Part shown: in pieces, positions 34,619 through 43,561 of the stretch | Layout of the letters: the number at the start of each line of letters is the position of its first letter | Numbering within the stretch: position 1 is the stretch's first letter | Source of the DNA: Eubacteriales bacterium | GTDB lineage: Bacteria > Bacillota > Clostridia > Saccharofermentanales > Fastidiosipilaceae | Assembly (NCBI GenBank): GCA_030537565.1 | Contig: JAUNVS010000005.1 | Coordinates: 1-57,449, forward strand | Length of the DNA stretch: 57,449 nucleotides | Reading direction: 5' to 3' | Program-made: the position numbers and the translations under genes | The notes under the pieces: generated by a model | Told to the model about the DNA's origin: nothing | Databases searched by the model: none | Seen by the model: only the letters and a program-made list of their open reading frames with translations

Positions 34619-35857
34619 ATGAATAAGAGAGTATTCCCTGCCTTGTCGCTGGCGTTGAGCCTGTTGCTTGCGCCGAGCATGATGCTTCGAGCTGAGGTTG
34701 CGAATAAGGATAAACCTGTTGTCTGGTACAACCGTCAGCCTTCGAACAGCAGCACGGGTGAACTCGATATGGACGCACTGCAGTTCAACGATAAGACCTA
34801 TTACGTCGGCTTCGACGCTAATCAGGGTGCTGAACTTCAGGGTGAAATGATCCTAGACTATATTAAGGGACATATCGATGGTCTCGATCGCAACGGCGAT
34901 AAGGTCATTGGTTACGTTCTTGCAATCGGCGACGTCGGTCATAACGACTCGATCGCACGTACCCGTGGCGTCCGTAAGGCCCTGGGCACGGCGGTTGAAG
35001 AGGATGGCAAGATTAAGAGTGATCCAGTCGGCACGAACGCTGATGGTAGCTCGTCTGTCGTTCAGGATGGCAAGCTTGAGATTGATGGCGTTGAGTACAC
35101 CATCCGTGAGCTCGCCTCTCAGGAAATGAAGAATACCGCTGGTGCGACATGGGATGCCGCGACCGCTGGTAACGCCATCGGCATCTGGTCCGGTGACTTC
35201 GGCGATCAGATCGACATCGTTGCTTCGAACAACGACGGTATGGGCATGGCCATCTTCAATAACTGGTCAAAAGAGAATAACGTCCCAACCTTTGGTTATG
35301 ACGCCAACAGCGACGCTGTTCAGGCCATCGGCGAAGGTTATGCCGGCACGATCTCGCAGCACGCTGACGTTCAGGCTTACCTGACCCTCCGCGTTCTTCG
35401 TAACGCCCTCGACGGCGTCGATATCGACACTGGTATCGGTACCGCTGATGAGGCTGGCAACGTCCTCAGCGATAAGGATTATGTATATCGCGAAGACGAG
35501 CGTTCCTACTATGCGTTGAACCTCGCAGTCACCGCTGAGAACTATGAGCAGTTCCTCGATTCGACGGCCGTTTACGAGCCCGTTTCGAAGCAGCTCGACG
35601 CTGAGAAGGCCCCTGTGAAGAAGGTCTGGCTCAACACCTACAACTCCGCGGACAACTTCCTCGGCAGTACCTATAAGCCACTGCTCCAGAAGTATGACGA
35701 CCTCCTCAACCTCGAAGTCGAGTACGTCGATGGCGATGGTCAGACCGAGTCCAACATCACCAACCGTCTCGCCAACCCGGCTGAGTATGATGCCTTCGCC
35801 ATTAACATGGTTAAGACGGACAACGCTGCTTCTTACATGCAGATCCTGCAGCAGTAG
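34619..35857 (+). CDS. mglB: Galactose/glucose-type ABC binding protein, circularly permuted MglB fold
   Basis: 412 aa. Signal peptide to about residue 25 (MLRA before EVA), no lipobox. The mature chain starts at the point equivalent to about residue 110 of E. coli MglB ('KPVVWYNRQPS' like PVVFFNKEPS), runs through the MglB C-terminus ('YVYREDERSYYALNLAV'), then a linker (about 315-332), and then the MglB N-terminus ('VWLNTYNSADNFLG', 'VDGDGQTESN', 'FAINMV'), stopping at 'MQILQQ'. Ligand residues map: Tyr341, Asp345, Phe347, Asn396, His108, Asp110, Arg114, Trp178, Asn204, Asp228. Only MglB Asn256 lacks a match. A partial Ca site DxNxD is at 90-94. Context with mglA/mglC supports hexose uptake. 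Confidence 0.9.
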   Translation: MNKRVFPALSLALSLLLAPSMMLRAEVANKDKPVVWYNRQPSNSSTGELDMDALQFNDKTYYVGFDANQGAELQGEMILDYIKGHIDGLDRNGDKVIGYVLAIGDVGHNDSIARTRGVRKALGTAVEEDGKIKSDPVGTNADGSSSVVQDGKLEIDGVEYTIRELASQEMKNTAGATWDAATAGNAIGIWSGDFGDQIDIVASNNDGMGMAIFNNWSKENNVPTFGYDANSDAVQAIGEGYAGTISQHADVQAYLTLRVLRNALDGVDIDTGIGTADEAGNVLSDKDYVYREDERSYYALNLAVTAENYEQFLDSTAVYEPVSKQLDAEKAPVKKVWLNTYNSADNFLGSTYKPLLQKYDDLLNLEVEYVDGDGQTESNITNRLANPAEYDAFAINMVKTDNAASYMQILQQ

Positions 35858-35886
35858 TCGCTTAGCGATCCATTTGGATGCATTGC

Positions 35887-35926
35887 GGGGGCTGGGGATC
35901 AATCCCCGAGCCCCCTTTTATTTTTT
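35887..35926 (+). terminator. Strong hairpin between mglB and mglA (attenuating terminator)
   Basis: GGGGGCT and GGGGAT pair with ATCCCC and AGCCCCC (35887-35915), about 13 bp with mismatches and a 2-4 nt loop, then TTTTATTTTTT. It is likely leaky, raising mglB over mglAC expression; no clear new promoter precedes mglA. Confidence 0.8.
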
Positions 35927-35988
35927 AATTACGGGCATGAGTCAGCGCTGCGTCGCTCGCATCGATGCCTAAAGATGGGATGATTAAC

Positions 35989-37512
35989 ATGAGCGAAAAA
36001 AAGGATGATCTCGTTCTCTCCATTCATGGGATGAGCAAGACCTTCGGGCGCAACCGCGTGCTCGACCGCATCAACCTCGAATTGAAACGCGGTTCGATTA
36101 TGGGCCTCATGGGGGAGAATGGTGCGGGCAAGTCCACCATGATGAAATGTCTTTTTGGTACTTATCAAAAGGATGAGGGTGAAATTATTCTCGACGGCAA
36201 GCCAGTTAACTTTTCTGGCCCCAAAGAAGCCCTAGAGAATGGCGTTGCGATGGTTCACCAAGAGTTGAACCAATGCCTCGATCGCAATGTGATCGATAAT
36301 CTTTTCTTAGGACGCTATCCGACGACTTCGATGGGAGTCATCGATAAGCGCCGCATGCAAAATGAAGCTTCAGAAATATTCCGAAAGGTCGGCATCACGG
36401 TTGATTTGCGTCAGCCGATGCGCAATATGTCGGTCTCACAGCGTCAGATGTGTGAAATCGTTAAGGCGATTTCTTACAATTCGAAGATCATTGTTCTCGA
36501 CGAACCGACGAGTTCGCTGACGGTCCAAGAGGTTGAGAAGCTCTTTAGCATGATGCGTAAGCTCCGTGATCAGGGGATTTCTCTAATCTATATCTCTCAT
36601 AAGATGGATGAGATCTTCGAGATCTGCGACGAAATCTCAGTTTTGCGCGATGGCAAACTGGTGATGACGAAGCGGACTGAAGAGAGCAATATGAACGAGC
36701 TTATTTCCGCGATGGTCGGCCGTTCCCTCGAAAATCGTTTCCCGCCTTTGACGAATGAGCCAAAGGACACGATTCTCTCGGTTCAGCATCTTTCGACGAA
36801 GTATGAACCTCACCTCCAGGACATCAGTTTTGACGTTCGCGAGGGCGAGATCTTCGGTCTCTATGGCCTCGTCGGTGCTGGGCGAACCGAGCTCCTCGAG
36901 ACGATTTTTGGAATTCGGACCCGGGCGGCTGGACGCGTTTATTTTAAAGACCACTTAATGAATTTTACGAATGTTAAAGAGGCGATGGACCACGGTTTCG
37001 CGCTCATCACTGAAGAGCGAAAGGCAAATGGCCTCTTTATGAAGGGAAATCTTACCTTTAATACGACGATTGCCAACCTGCCTCAGTATAAGACGGGAAT
37101 AGCCCTCTCGGATGCGAAGATGGCGAAGGCCACGAATAAGGAAATTAAGGTCATGCGCACCAAGTGCATGGGGGCAAAGGATTTGATTAGTTCCCTCTCG
37201 GGTGGTAATCAACAAAAGGTTATTTTCGGCAAATGGCTTGAGCGTGAGCCGCAGATCTTCATGATGGACGAGCCAACCCGTGGCATCGACGTCGGCGCGA
37301 AGTATGAGATCTACGAGCTGATCATTAAGATGGCGAAGCAGGGGAATACGATCATTGTCGTCTCGTCCGAGATGCCAGAGATCCTCGGTATTACCAATCG
37401 CATCGCTGTTATGTCGAATCGCCGTCTCGCCGGCATTGTCAATACGAAGGAAACGGACCAAGAGGAACTCTTGCGTCTGAGTGCCAAATATTTAGTTAGC
37501 GAAGGAGCATAA
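35989..37512 (+). CDS. mglA: Sugar ABC transporter ATPase, tandem NBD (MglA type)
   Basis: 507 aa with two fused nucleotide-binding domains of the CUT2 family. NBD1: Walker A GENGAGKS, 'MSVSQRQMCEIVKAI' as degenerate signature, Walker B IIVLDEPTSSL. NBD2: degenerate Walker A GLVGAGRT, signature LSGGNQQK, Walker B FMMDEPTRGID. This asymmetry is normal in CUT2 ATPases. ATG 35989 (MSEKK) is chosen because GGGATG lies 6 nt upstream; in-frame ATGs at 35965 and 35980 lack good sites. Ends 5 nt before mglC. Confidence 0.93.
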   Translation: MSEKKDDLVLSIHGMSKTFGRNRVLDRINLELKRGSIMGLMGENGAGKSTMMKCLFGTYQKDEGEIILDGKPVNFSGPKEALENGVAMVHQELNQCLDRNVIDNLFLGRYPTTSMGVIDKRRMQNEASEIFRKVGITVDLRQPMRNMSVSQRQMCEIVKAISYNSKIIVLDEPTSSLTVQEVEKLFSMMRKLRDQGISLIYISHKMDEIFEICDEISVLRDGKLVMTKRTEESNMNELISAMVGRSLENRFPPLTNEPKDTILSVQHLSTKYEPHLQDISFDVREGEIFGLYGLVGAGRTELLETIFGIRTRAAGRVYFKDHLMNFTNVKEAMDHGFALITEERKANGLFMKGNLTFNTTIANLPQYKTGIALSDAKMAKATNKEIKVMRTKCMGAKDLISSLSGGNQQKVIFGKWLEREPQIFMMDEPTRGIDVGAKYEIYELIIKMAKQGNTIIVVSSEMPEILGITNRIAVMSNRRLAGIVNTKETDQEELLRLSAKYLVSEGA

Positions 37513-37517
37513 GCACT

Positions 37518-39191
37518 ATGGCCCAAGAGAATCTCAAAATCCTTTCTGCTGAAGAGGAGGCGGCGCTGCTCGCCCCGATTAATGAGTACGTTGGCGAGAT
37601 CCAGGCGAAGATCGATGCCCTGCGTCTCGATGGGACTGATCGTGTCCTCGAGCTTGAGCGTAAGATCGAGTCCTATCGCCGGGATAAGCTGCTTGCAAAA
37701 GAGAAAAAGAATCATTTGATCGAAGAGGTCGAACGCGAACTGAAAGCGGCTCGCGAGACGGAGGCTGCACATAAGCCAGAGGTCTCGAAATTGATCTCAC
37801 AAGCGATTACCTACATAAAGGCTCACTACGATAAAGATTATTATCGTCCGATGAAGGAGTCCTGCGCCAACGAACGGCGTCTGGCCAAGCAGAGATATCA
37901 GGAGACACTGACTGATCTTAAGCAGCAGCATGCTGCAAGTCTTCAGGCTGCAAAGGATGCCAGTGAGGTAAAGGACGAGAAATACGTCTATAAAAACCGC
38001 TGCTTCGATGCGAAGGTCCAATATGAAAAGGAACTTGAGCGGATTAAGAATCGTCTCTTCCTCGCCTTCGGGCATAAGTTCCATCTCATTGACCTCCTGC
38101 GGATGAGTCGCTTCACCTTTGCTGAGTCTCAGGCGCAGAAGTGGGGGAATTATCGCTTCACCTTTAATCGCCGTCTTTTCCTCCTCCAGAATGGTCTCTA
38201 CATCGCAATCCTCCTCGTCTTCATCATCCTCAGCATCATTACTCCGATTGTGAAGAATACCCAGCTCTTAACCTATACGAACATCCTCAACATTCTCCAG
38301 CAGGCCTCGCCACGTATGTTCCTCGCTCTCGGTGTTTCAGGCGTCATCCTCCTAACGGGTACGGACTTGTCGATTGGCCGTATGATCGGTATGGGTATGA
38401 CGGCCTCAACGATTATCATGCATAAGGGGATCAACACGGGTGCTGTCTTCGGGAAGATTTTTGACTTTACCCATCTGCCGATTGGACTTCGTGCGGTACT
38501 CGCCCTCGTTGTCTGCATCATTCTATGTACTTTCTTTGCGATTATCGCGGGATTCTTTACGGCTCGCTTTAAGATGCATCCGTTTATCTCGACGATGGCG
38601 AACATGCTGATTATCTTCGGTCTTTTGACCTACGCAACGAAGGGTGTTTCCTTCGGTGCGATTGAATCCGATATTCCAAATGCGATTATTCCGAAGATTA
38701 AGCTGATGCCGAATACCTTTGCCTTCCCCACGATCATTCTATGGGCGCTGGCGGCGATTATCATCGTTTGGTTCATCTGGAATAAGACAACCTTTGGTAA
38801 GAATCTCTATGCGGTGGGTGGTAACCCCGAGGCCGCCGCGGTTTCTGGTATCTCTGTCTTCGCGGTGACCCTGGGTGCCTTTATCCTCGCGGGTATTCTC
38901 TACGGTTTCGGTGCCTGGCTTGAGTGCTTGCGCATGTTCGGTTCTGGTTCGGCTGCCTATGGTCAGGGCTGGGAGATGGACGCGATCGCAGCCTGCGTCG
39001 TCGGTGGTGTTTCCTTCACGGGTGGTATTGGTAAGATCTCGGGTGTTGTTACCGGTGTTATCATCTTCACGGGTCTGACCTATGCTTTGACCATCCTCGG
39101 TATCGATACCAACCTCCAGTTCGTCTTCTCCGGTATCATCATCATGGTCGCTGTTACCCTCGACTGCTTGAAGTACGTCCAGAAGAAGTAA
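37518..39191 (+). CDS. mglC: Galactoside ABC transporter permease MglC with long N-terminal coiled-coil domain
   Basis: 557 aa against about 336 for E. coli MglC. The extra sequence is a hydrophilic, Lys/Glu/Ala-rich helical region (about 10-200) with heptad-like character, containing 'VLELERKIESYRRDKLLAKEKKNHL' type stretches, predicted cytoplasmic. TM1 starts near residue 225 ('GLYIAILLVFIILSIITPIV'). The core has 'GVILLTGTDLSIGRMIGM', 'FGKNLYAVGGNPEAAAVSGI' and 'AIAACVVGGVSFTGGIG', all CUT2 permease hallmarks. The extension may dock to MglA or to a regulator (inference). Confidence 0.92.
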   Translation: MAQENLKILSAEEEAALLAPINEYVGEIQAKIDALRLDGTDRVLELERKIESYRRDKLLAKEKKNHLIEEVERELKAARETEAAHKPEVSKLISQAITYIKAHYDKDYYRPMKESCANERRLAKQRYQETLTDLKQQHAASLQAAKDASEVKDEKYVYKNRCFDAKVQYEKELERIKNRLFLAFGHKFHLIDLLRMSRFTFAESQAQKWGNYRFTFNRRLFLLQNGLYIAILLVFIILSIITPIVKNTQLLTYTNILNILQQASPRMFLALGVSGVILLTGTDLSIGRMIGMGMTASTIIMHKGINTGAVFGKIFDFTHLPIGLRAVLALVVCIILCTFFAIIAGFFTARFKMHPFISTMANMLIIFGLLTYATKGVSFGAIESDIPNAIIPKIKLMPNTFAFPTIILWALAAIIIVWFIWNKTTFGKNLYAVGGNPEAAAVSGISVFAVTLGAFILAGILYGFGAWLECLRMFGSGSAAYGQGWEMDAIAACVVGGVSFTGGIGKISGVVTGVIIFTGLTYALTILGIDTNLQFVFSGIIIMVAVTLDCLKYVQKK

Positions 39192-39226
39192 GCTTAGCGC
39201 TGATTTTTCAATTACATTTCAGGATT

Positions 39227-39263
39227 ACCCCTCGTCTTAGTACTTAGGACGAGGGGTTTTTTA
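39227..39263 (+). terminator. Terminator of the mgl operon
   Basis: CCCCTCGTC (39228-39236) pairs with GACGAGGGG (39248-39256), followed by TTTTTTAT. Confidence 0.9.
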
Positions 39264-39479
39264 TGGGGGCGAATCACGTCTGCCCTCCGTTATGGAAAAG
39301 CAAAGGAATAGAGTTTCAGAATATGAGAGGACGAGCAGCGGCCACTCCTGACCTGTTCGCAGTGGCTTGAGCCGAGGATTCGGGCTCCTTTGGATAGGAT
39401 CATCGATGAGGTAGCAGAGGCTTCCAGCTATTCGATGGATACTCTTCCATTTCTCATTGGAACTTCGTCGGAAATAAGA

Positions 39480-39516
39480 AAGAGGCTAAAGGATTCAAGC
39501 CTTTAGCCTCTTTTTT
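39480..39516. terminator. Bidirectional terminator between convergent units
   Basis: AAGAGGCTAAAGG (39480-39492) pairs with CCTTTAGCCTCTT (39500-39512), a 13-bp perfect stem. T-rich on the plus strand and moderately so on the minus strand; it probably ends the minus-strand exporter operon as well. Confidence 0.85.
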
Positions 39517-39583
39517 GGGGGCTCTGTTTAGCGCCTAGTCAGGCGCTGTACCTGCGCCTCAAGCTGAGAGTCGCACTGAAAAC

Positions 39584-41380
39584 TTAAACACGACTTGCTT
39601 GCCGACCGCTTTCTTCGAGAAGTTCTTGCTGGCGAGCCATTTCACGGTAGATACCATCGACTGCGACGAGCTCCTCATGACATCCCTGCTGGACGATCTT
39701 ACCGTGGTCAAAGACGTAGATCTGGTCCGCATTACGGATCGTCGAGAGTCGGTGAGCGATGACGATCATCGTGCGCCCTTCGGCGAGGCGGTACATGGCT
39801 TCTCGAATTCTAAACTCGGTGTTGGTGTCGACGGAACTGGTCGCCTCATCGAGGATGAGGATGCGCGGTTGGTGGGCGAGGGCTCGGGCGAAGGAGAGTA
39901 GCTGGCGCTCGCCAGCACTAAGGGACTGGCCATTACCGCGGAGCTGATAGTCCAGATCACCATGGATGGCTTCGAGGAGTGAGTCTGCACCGACGGTTTC
40001 GAGGGCCTGCCAACAGTCTTCATCGCTAATCTTGGGATTGCCGAGAGAGATGTTCTCACGGACACTAGCATTGAAGATAAAGGGATCCTGGAGGACGATG
40101 GCCATTTGCTCTCGGAGACTGTAGATCGGGTAGTCTTTTATCGAACGTCCGTCTATGAGAATCTCACCGCTCTGGGGCTGGTAGAAATCGTAGAGGATTT
40201 GGGTCATGCTGCTCTTACCACTTCCCGTTCGCCCAACAAAGGCAACCGTCTCACCCGAATGAATTTTGAGACTAACATTCTGGAGGACTTCCTCACCCTC
40301 GACATAGGCAAAGTGAATGTTGCGAAATTCGATTTCGCCTTGGAGGGGAGCGAGTGTTTCGCTTGTGTGTGTCTCGGCTTCTTCGTCGAAGATTTCGCCG
40401 AGGTGGTCCGCTGCGGCGAGGGCGCGTTGGAGCTCATAGAGTCGATAACTAAGGTTGTTAATCTCTCGAATGATATTTCCCGAGTAACTGAGGAAGACGT
40501 AGAGCAGGGTATAAGAGAGGTCGATTTTAAAAAAGAGGATGGCAATTCCGAAGTAGAGGAGACCCATAAATTTGCTGATGAACTCCATTGCTCCATAGAA
40601 GGGCCAGGAGTAGTTAGCTTCGAGGCGATTGGAGCTGAGGCTGATCTCTGTCATGCGATCGTTGACCTCGTCGAGCTCAGCCATCTTATATTGGCGCTGA
40701 TTGAGGACGGTGATGATGTCCGCACCGTGGATCGATTCCGTATATTTACCACTGAATTCAGCTAGAGCGCGGCGTTCCCTCTGGCGTAAGATGCCGGTCT
40801 TTCGAAGATAGTAGCGGAGGATGAAGAGGGTGGGTAGACTCGTGACCAAGCAGATAATCATCAGAATCCAGTTGCTCGATGCCATGGCGATGAAGATAGA
40901 GACGATTTGAATCGTCACTGAGAGAACGTTGGACAAGAAACTTTCGTAGAGCTGACCAACTGCGCCCGTATCGCCCATGACGCGGCTGACGACGGAGCCT
41001 GCTGGCATGTTTTCGTAATAGCGAAGCGGTAGTCTCTGAAGGTGTCGGAAGAGAGCATTTTGGAGGTTTTCGCAAATACGAGCTGCGATGTGAGCGAAGA
41101 GAACATTTTTCACAGCCTGTATGGCTTGGTTGAAGCAGTAGACGCCGATGAAGATGAGGATCAGTTGAGGTACCGTGAGCTGAATTTGAGCACGTCGAGG
41201 TTGGTCGATGATCAGTCCGGTGACATAGGGGTGAAGCATCGTACCAGCGACATAGATGAGGGTAAGGACGAGACCGAGGGCAATTTTGGAATACTGATCT
41301 CGGCTGTGCTCTTTTAGAAAACCGAAGAGCGTACGCAGGCGTTTTCGATCTGGATTGCGAACTTGGGTCTGGTCAGACAT
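39584..41380 (-). CDS. ABC exporter subunit B of a heterodimer (MdlB/BmrD-like)
   Basis: 598 aa, six-TM exporter domain plus NBD. Walker A GRTGSGKS, signature altered to LSAGE ('QSLSAGERQLLSFARAL'), Walker B ILILDEATSSVD with the catalytic Glu present, H-loop 'VIAHRLST'. Together with the upstream gene it builds one canonical ATP site (this Walker B with the partner LSGGQ) and one degenerate site, as in other heterodimeric exporters. ATG 41380 has AAAGG 7 nt upstream; GTG 41395, overlapping the previous stop, is the longer alternative. Substrate unknown (drug or lipid exporters are common). Confidence 0.9.
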   Translation of the reverse strand: MSDQTQVRNPDRKRLRTLFGFLKEHSRDQYSKIALGLVLTLIYVAGTMLHPYVTGLIIDQPRRAQIQLTVPQLILIFIGVYCFNQAIQAVKNVLFAHIAARICENLQNALFRHLQRLPLRYYENMPAGSVVSRVMGDTGAVGQLYESFLSNVLSVTIQIVSIFIAMASSNWILMIICLVTSLPTLFILRYYLRKTGILRQRERRALAEFSGKYTESIHGADIITVLNQRQYKMAELDEVNDRMTEISLSSNRLEANYSWPFYGAMEFISKFMGLLYFGIAILFFKIDLSYTLLYVFLSYSGNIIREINNLSYRLYELQRALAAADHLGEIFDEEAETHTSETLAPLQGEIEFRNIHFAYVEGEEVLQNVSLKIHSGETVAFVGRTGSGKSSMTQILYDFYQPQSGEILIDGRSIKDYPIYSLREQMAIVLQDPFIFNASVRENISLGNPKISDEDCWQALETVGADSLLEAIHGDLDYQLRGNGQSLSAGERQLLSFARALAHQPRILILDEATSSVDTNTEFRIREAMYRLAEGRTMIVIAHRLSTIRNADQIYVFDHGKIVQQGCHEELVAVDGIYREMARQQELLEESGRQASRV

Positions 41381-41394
41381 AGGGGAACCTTTCA

Positions 41395-43257
41395 CTAGAG
41401 TAGACCTTGGATTTTACACTGGTCTTGGTACCAGCCTGGTCGGTCGGCGAGTTCTGCATGGCGCCCACGATCGACGATGCGACCATGGTCGAGGACGAGA
41501 ATCTCATCGGCGTTGAGGACGGCTGAGAATCGGTGGGCGGCCACCATCATGAGACGACCCTCGTTAATTTGCTTGAGCTGTTCGAGAATTCGAGCCTCGG
41601 TACTGCCATCGACGGCCGAGAGACAATCATCGAGAATGAGGAGTTCTGCCCCCTGCTTATAGAGGGCGCGGGCGAGACTGATGCGCTGCTTTTGGCCACC
41701 CGACAAGCTGATCCCTCGCTCACCCGTTTGAGTGCGATAGGAGTCTGGGAATTGTTCGAGGTCTTCCTCTAAGTCAGCGATAGTGAAGACTTCTTCAAGT
41801 CGCTTCTGCTGCTCAGGTCGGACCTCCTCATCGCCAAAACGGAGCCCATCCGAGAAGAAAATATTGTTTTGGATAGAGTCCGAGAAAAGGAAACTGTTTT
41901 GGGGAACGTAGGCGATATGACTTCGCAGGGAATTCGGCTCGAAGTGTTGGATCGCTTCGCCGTTAATTTCGATCCCCTCGTTATCCATTGGGTAGAGGCG
42001 TAGAAGCTGTTGGAGTAGGGTGCTCTTACCACTGCCGACGGGACCAACGACGGCGATGGTCTGTCCTGTTCTTAATTCAAAGTTGATGCCCTCGAGTGCA
42101 AAGGCGGCTTCGGCTTCCTTAGAGCAATTCGTCTGCAGCCGCTCGACGGTTGTCGTTTGCCGATTCTCTTCGCTGTGTTGCTTTCGTTCAATCTCGGAGA
42201 GATGTCGTGGATAACTAAAGTGGAAATCTCGAAAGCGAAGTCGGTGAATTCCCTCAGTCAGTGCTTTGGTATCTCCTTCAATTTCTGGATCTTTATAATT
42301 CAGGACCTCATCGATGCGATTCATCGATTCAAGTGCTTTTTTTGCAACGAGTAGGGCATCTGAGAGGCAGACTGCTGGCCACTGAAGGCTGGCGATGTAG
42401 AAGAGGGCACTCGTCATCTGACCAACACTGAGCAGCCCCTGATTCATCATTGGGAGGCCGATTAAGAATAGGGCGATGTAAGAAATCAGGAGCAGCATGC
42501 TGCAGAATGGCCAAAAACAGACCGCCCAGATGCGGTAGATGAATTTCTTCTTCCGCAGATCGATCACCGCCTCAGCAAATTGGGTGTTTTTCCGCGCTTC
42601 AACATGGTAGGCGCGGACCACGCGGATCCCCTGAATTCCCTCGAGGACCTCATCGCTGAGATTTTCATAAGCTTCCTGCTGGGCATGGAAACTGCGATCC
42701 CAGAAGCGGTTCATGAGGAAACCGAGGAAGATTACTGGGACGATCGGTAGGACGATGGTGGCTGCAAGACCGATGCCAACAGTCATCGCAAGGGAAATAA
42801 AAATCGTTGCAGGATAGAGGGTCGCATCGACCACACAGATGAGACCATAACCCATTGCTTCTTGGAGGTTGTCGACATCGCTGCTCGCACGCGTCAAAAT
42901 CTCACCATCAGAAAATTCATCGAAGAAAACACGACGCTGAGCAAGGGTATGGCGATAAAGGCGGCTCAGTGCCCGCCTTCGGATAAAGATCCCGAAGAGT
43001 CCCTGGGTTCGGCAGAGCAGATTCATGAGCGTATAGCTGATCACAATAAGTAGGAAACAGCCAGTAATGTTTAAGAGGAAGCTCGTTTGCTCCCCTTCGC
43101 CACGACTGAGCTGATCCGCGATTACGCCGATTAAACGGGGGAGTTGGACTGTGATCGGTAGCTCGATGAGAGCGATCAGGAAATAGAGACGGAATCGTTT
43201 GGCTTCGGGGTGAAGAAACCAGCGGAGTGATCGGAGATAGGCGGGTATGAAAGACAT
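41395..43257 (-). CDS. ABC exporter subunit A of a heterodimer (MdlA/BmrC-like)
   Basis: 620 aa. TMD (about 20-310), a longish hydrophilic linker before the NBD (about 345-385), then Walker A GPVGSGKS, signature ISLSGGQKQR, and Walker B LLILDDCLSAVD, where the catalytic Glu is replaced by Asp, the hallmark of the degenerate subunit. H-loop 'VAAHRFSAV'. ATG 43257 (MSFIPAYL) has AGAGGA 5-6 nt upstream; the frame extends to 43296 without a ribosome binding site. It is first in the minus-strand pair. Confidence 0.9.
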   Translation of the reverse strand: MSFIPAYLRSLRWFLHPEAKRFRLYFLIALIELPITVQLPRLIGVIADQLSRGEGEQTSFLLNITGCFLLIVISYTLMNLLCRTQGLFGIFIRRRALSRLYRHTLAQRRVFFDEFSDGEILTRASSDVDNLQEAMGYGLICVVDATLYPATIFISLAMTVGIGLAATIVLPIVPVIFLGFLMNRFWDRSFHAQQEAYENLSDEVLEGIQGIRVVRAYHVEARKNTQFAEAVIDLRKKKFIYRIWAVCFWPFCSMLLLISYIALFLIGLPMMNQGLLSVGQMTSALFYIASLQWPAVCLSDALLVAKKALESMNRIDEVLNYKDPEIEGDTKALTEGIHRLRFRDFHFSYPRHLSEIERKQHSEENRQTTTVERLQTNCSKEAEAAFALEGINFELRTGQTIAVVGPVGSGKSTLLQQLLRLYPMDNEGIEINGEAIQHFEPNSLRSHIAYVPQNSFLFSDSIQNNIFFSDGLRFGDEEVRPEQQKRLEEVFTIADLEEDLEQFPDSYRTQTGERGISLSGGQKQRISLARALYKQGAELLILDDCLSAVDGSTEARILEQLKQINEGRLMMVAAHRFSAVLNADEILVLDHGRIVDRGRHAELADRPGWYQDQCKIQGLL

Positions 43258-43331
43258 AGGAATCCTCTGGGTTACGTGGCTGAGCCGCATGGGCATAGTT
43301 CAGGCTAAAATACTTGCTGAATTGAGCGGAC

Positions 43332-43360
43332 AATGTACCAACTAATCATTAAACTGTCAA
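43332..43360 (-). promoter_or_regulatory. Promoter of the heterodimeric exporter operon
   Basis: Minus strand TTGACA (43360-43355), 17-nt spacer, TACATT (43337-43332), about 75 nt before the start codon. Confidence 0.6.
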
Positions 43361-43457
43361 TATTATAAGCATCTCTGATGCCTGGCTTGAGCATGTCTCG
43401 ATTTCAGGCTTCAATTGCCACTTCGGCGCTAGGCCTGAGCCGCTACGCTTTCCTCGC

Positions 43458-43486
43458 TTGCAGAGTGTAGAACTTTTCGTTAAACT
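43458..43486 (+). promoter_or_regulatory. Promoter of rpsD
   Basis: TTGCAG (43458-43463), 17-nt spacer, TAAACT (43481-43486), giving a leader of roughly 80 nt. Confidence 0.5.
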
Positions 43487-43545
43487 ATCGAGATGTTCGA
43501 GGCGTCCGAAAGAGGCGTCTTTAGTATTACGATGACTTGTGAATG

Positions 43546-43561
43546 AGTAGCTCGCTACTCT
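43546..43561 (+). promoter_or_regulatory. Hairpin abutting the rpsD ribosome binding site
   Basis: GAGTAG-CTCG-CTACTC (extendable to a 7-bp stem), ending 3 nt before GAAAGG, the rpsD Shine-Dalgarno. Its position suits translational autoregulation by S4, which is known for S4 operons in other bacteria; here it is inference. Confidence 0.4.

Larger units (their letters stand above)
39192..39583. other. Convergent intergenic region with two terminators
   Basis: 392 bases between mglC and the minus-strand exporter pair. Terminators lie at both ends. The middle (39264-39479) has no ORF but shows nested complementary pieces: ATGGAA 39292-39297 with TTCCAT 39445-39450, GAATAG 39306-39311 with CTATTC 39428-39433, and an inner GCCACT/AGTGGC hairpin. 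This could be a structured RNA, but short matches like these also occur by chance. Confidence 0.35.
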
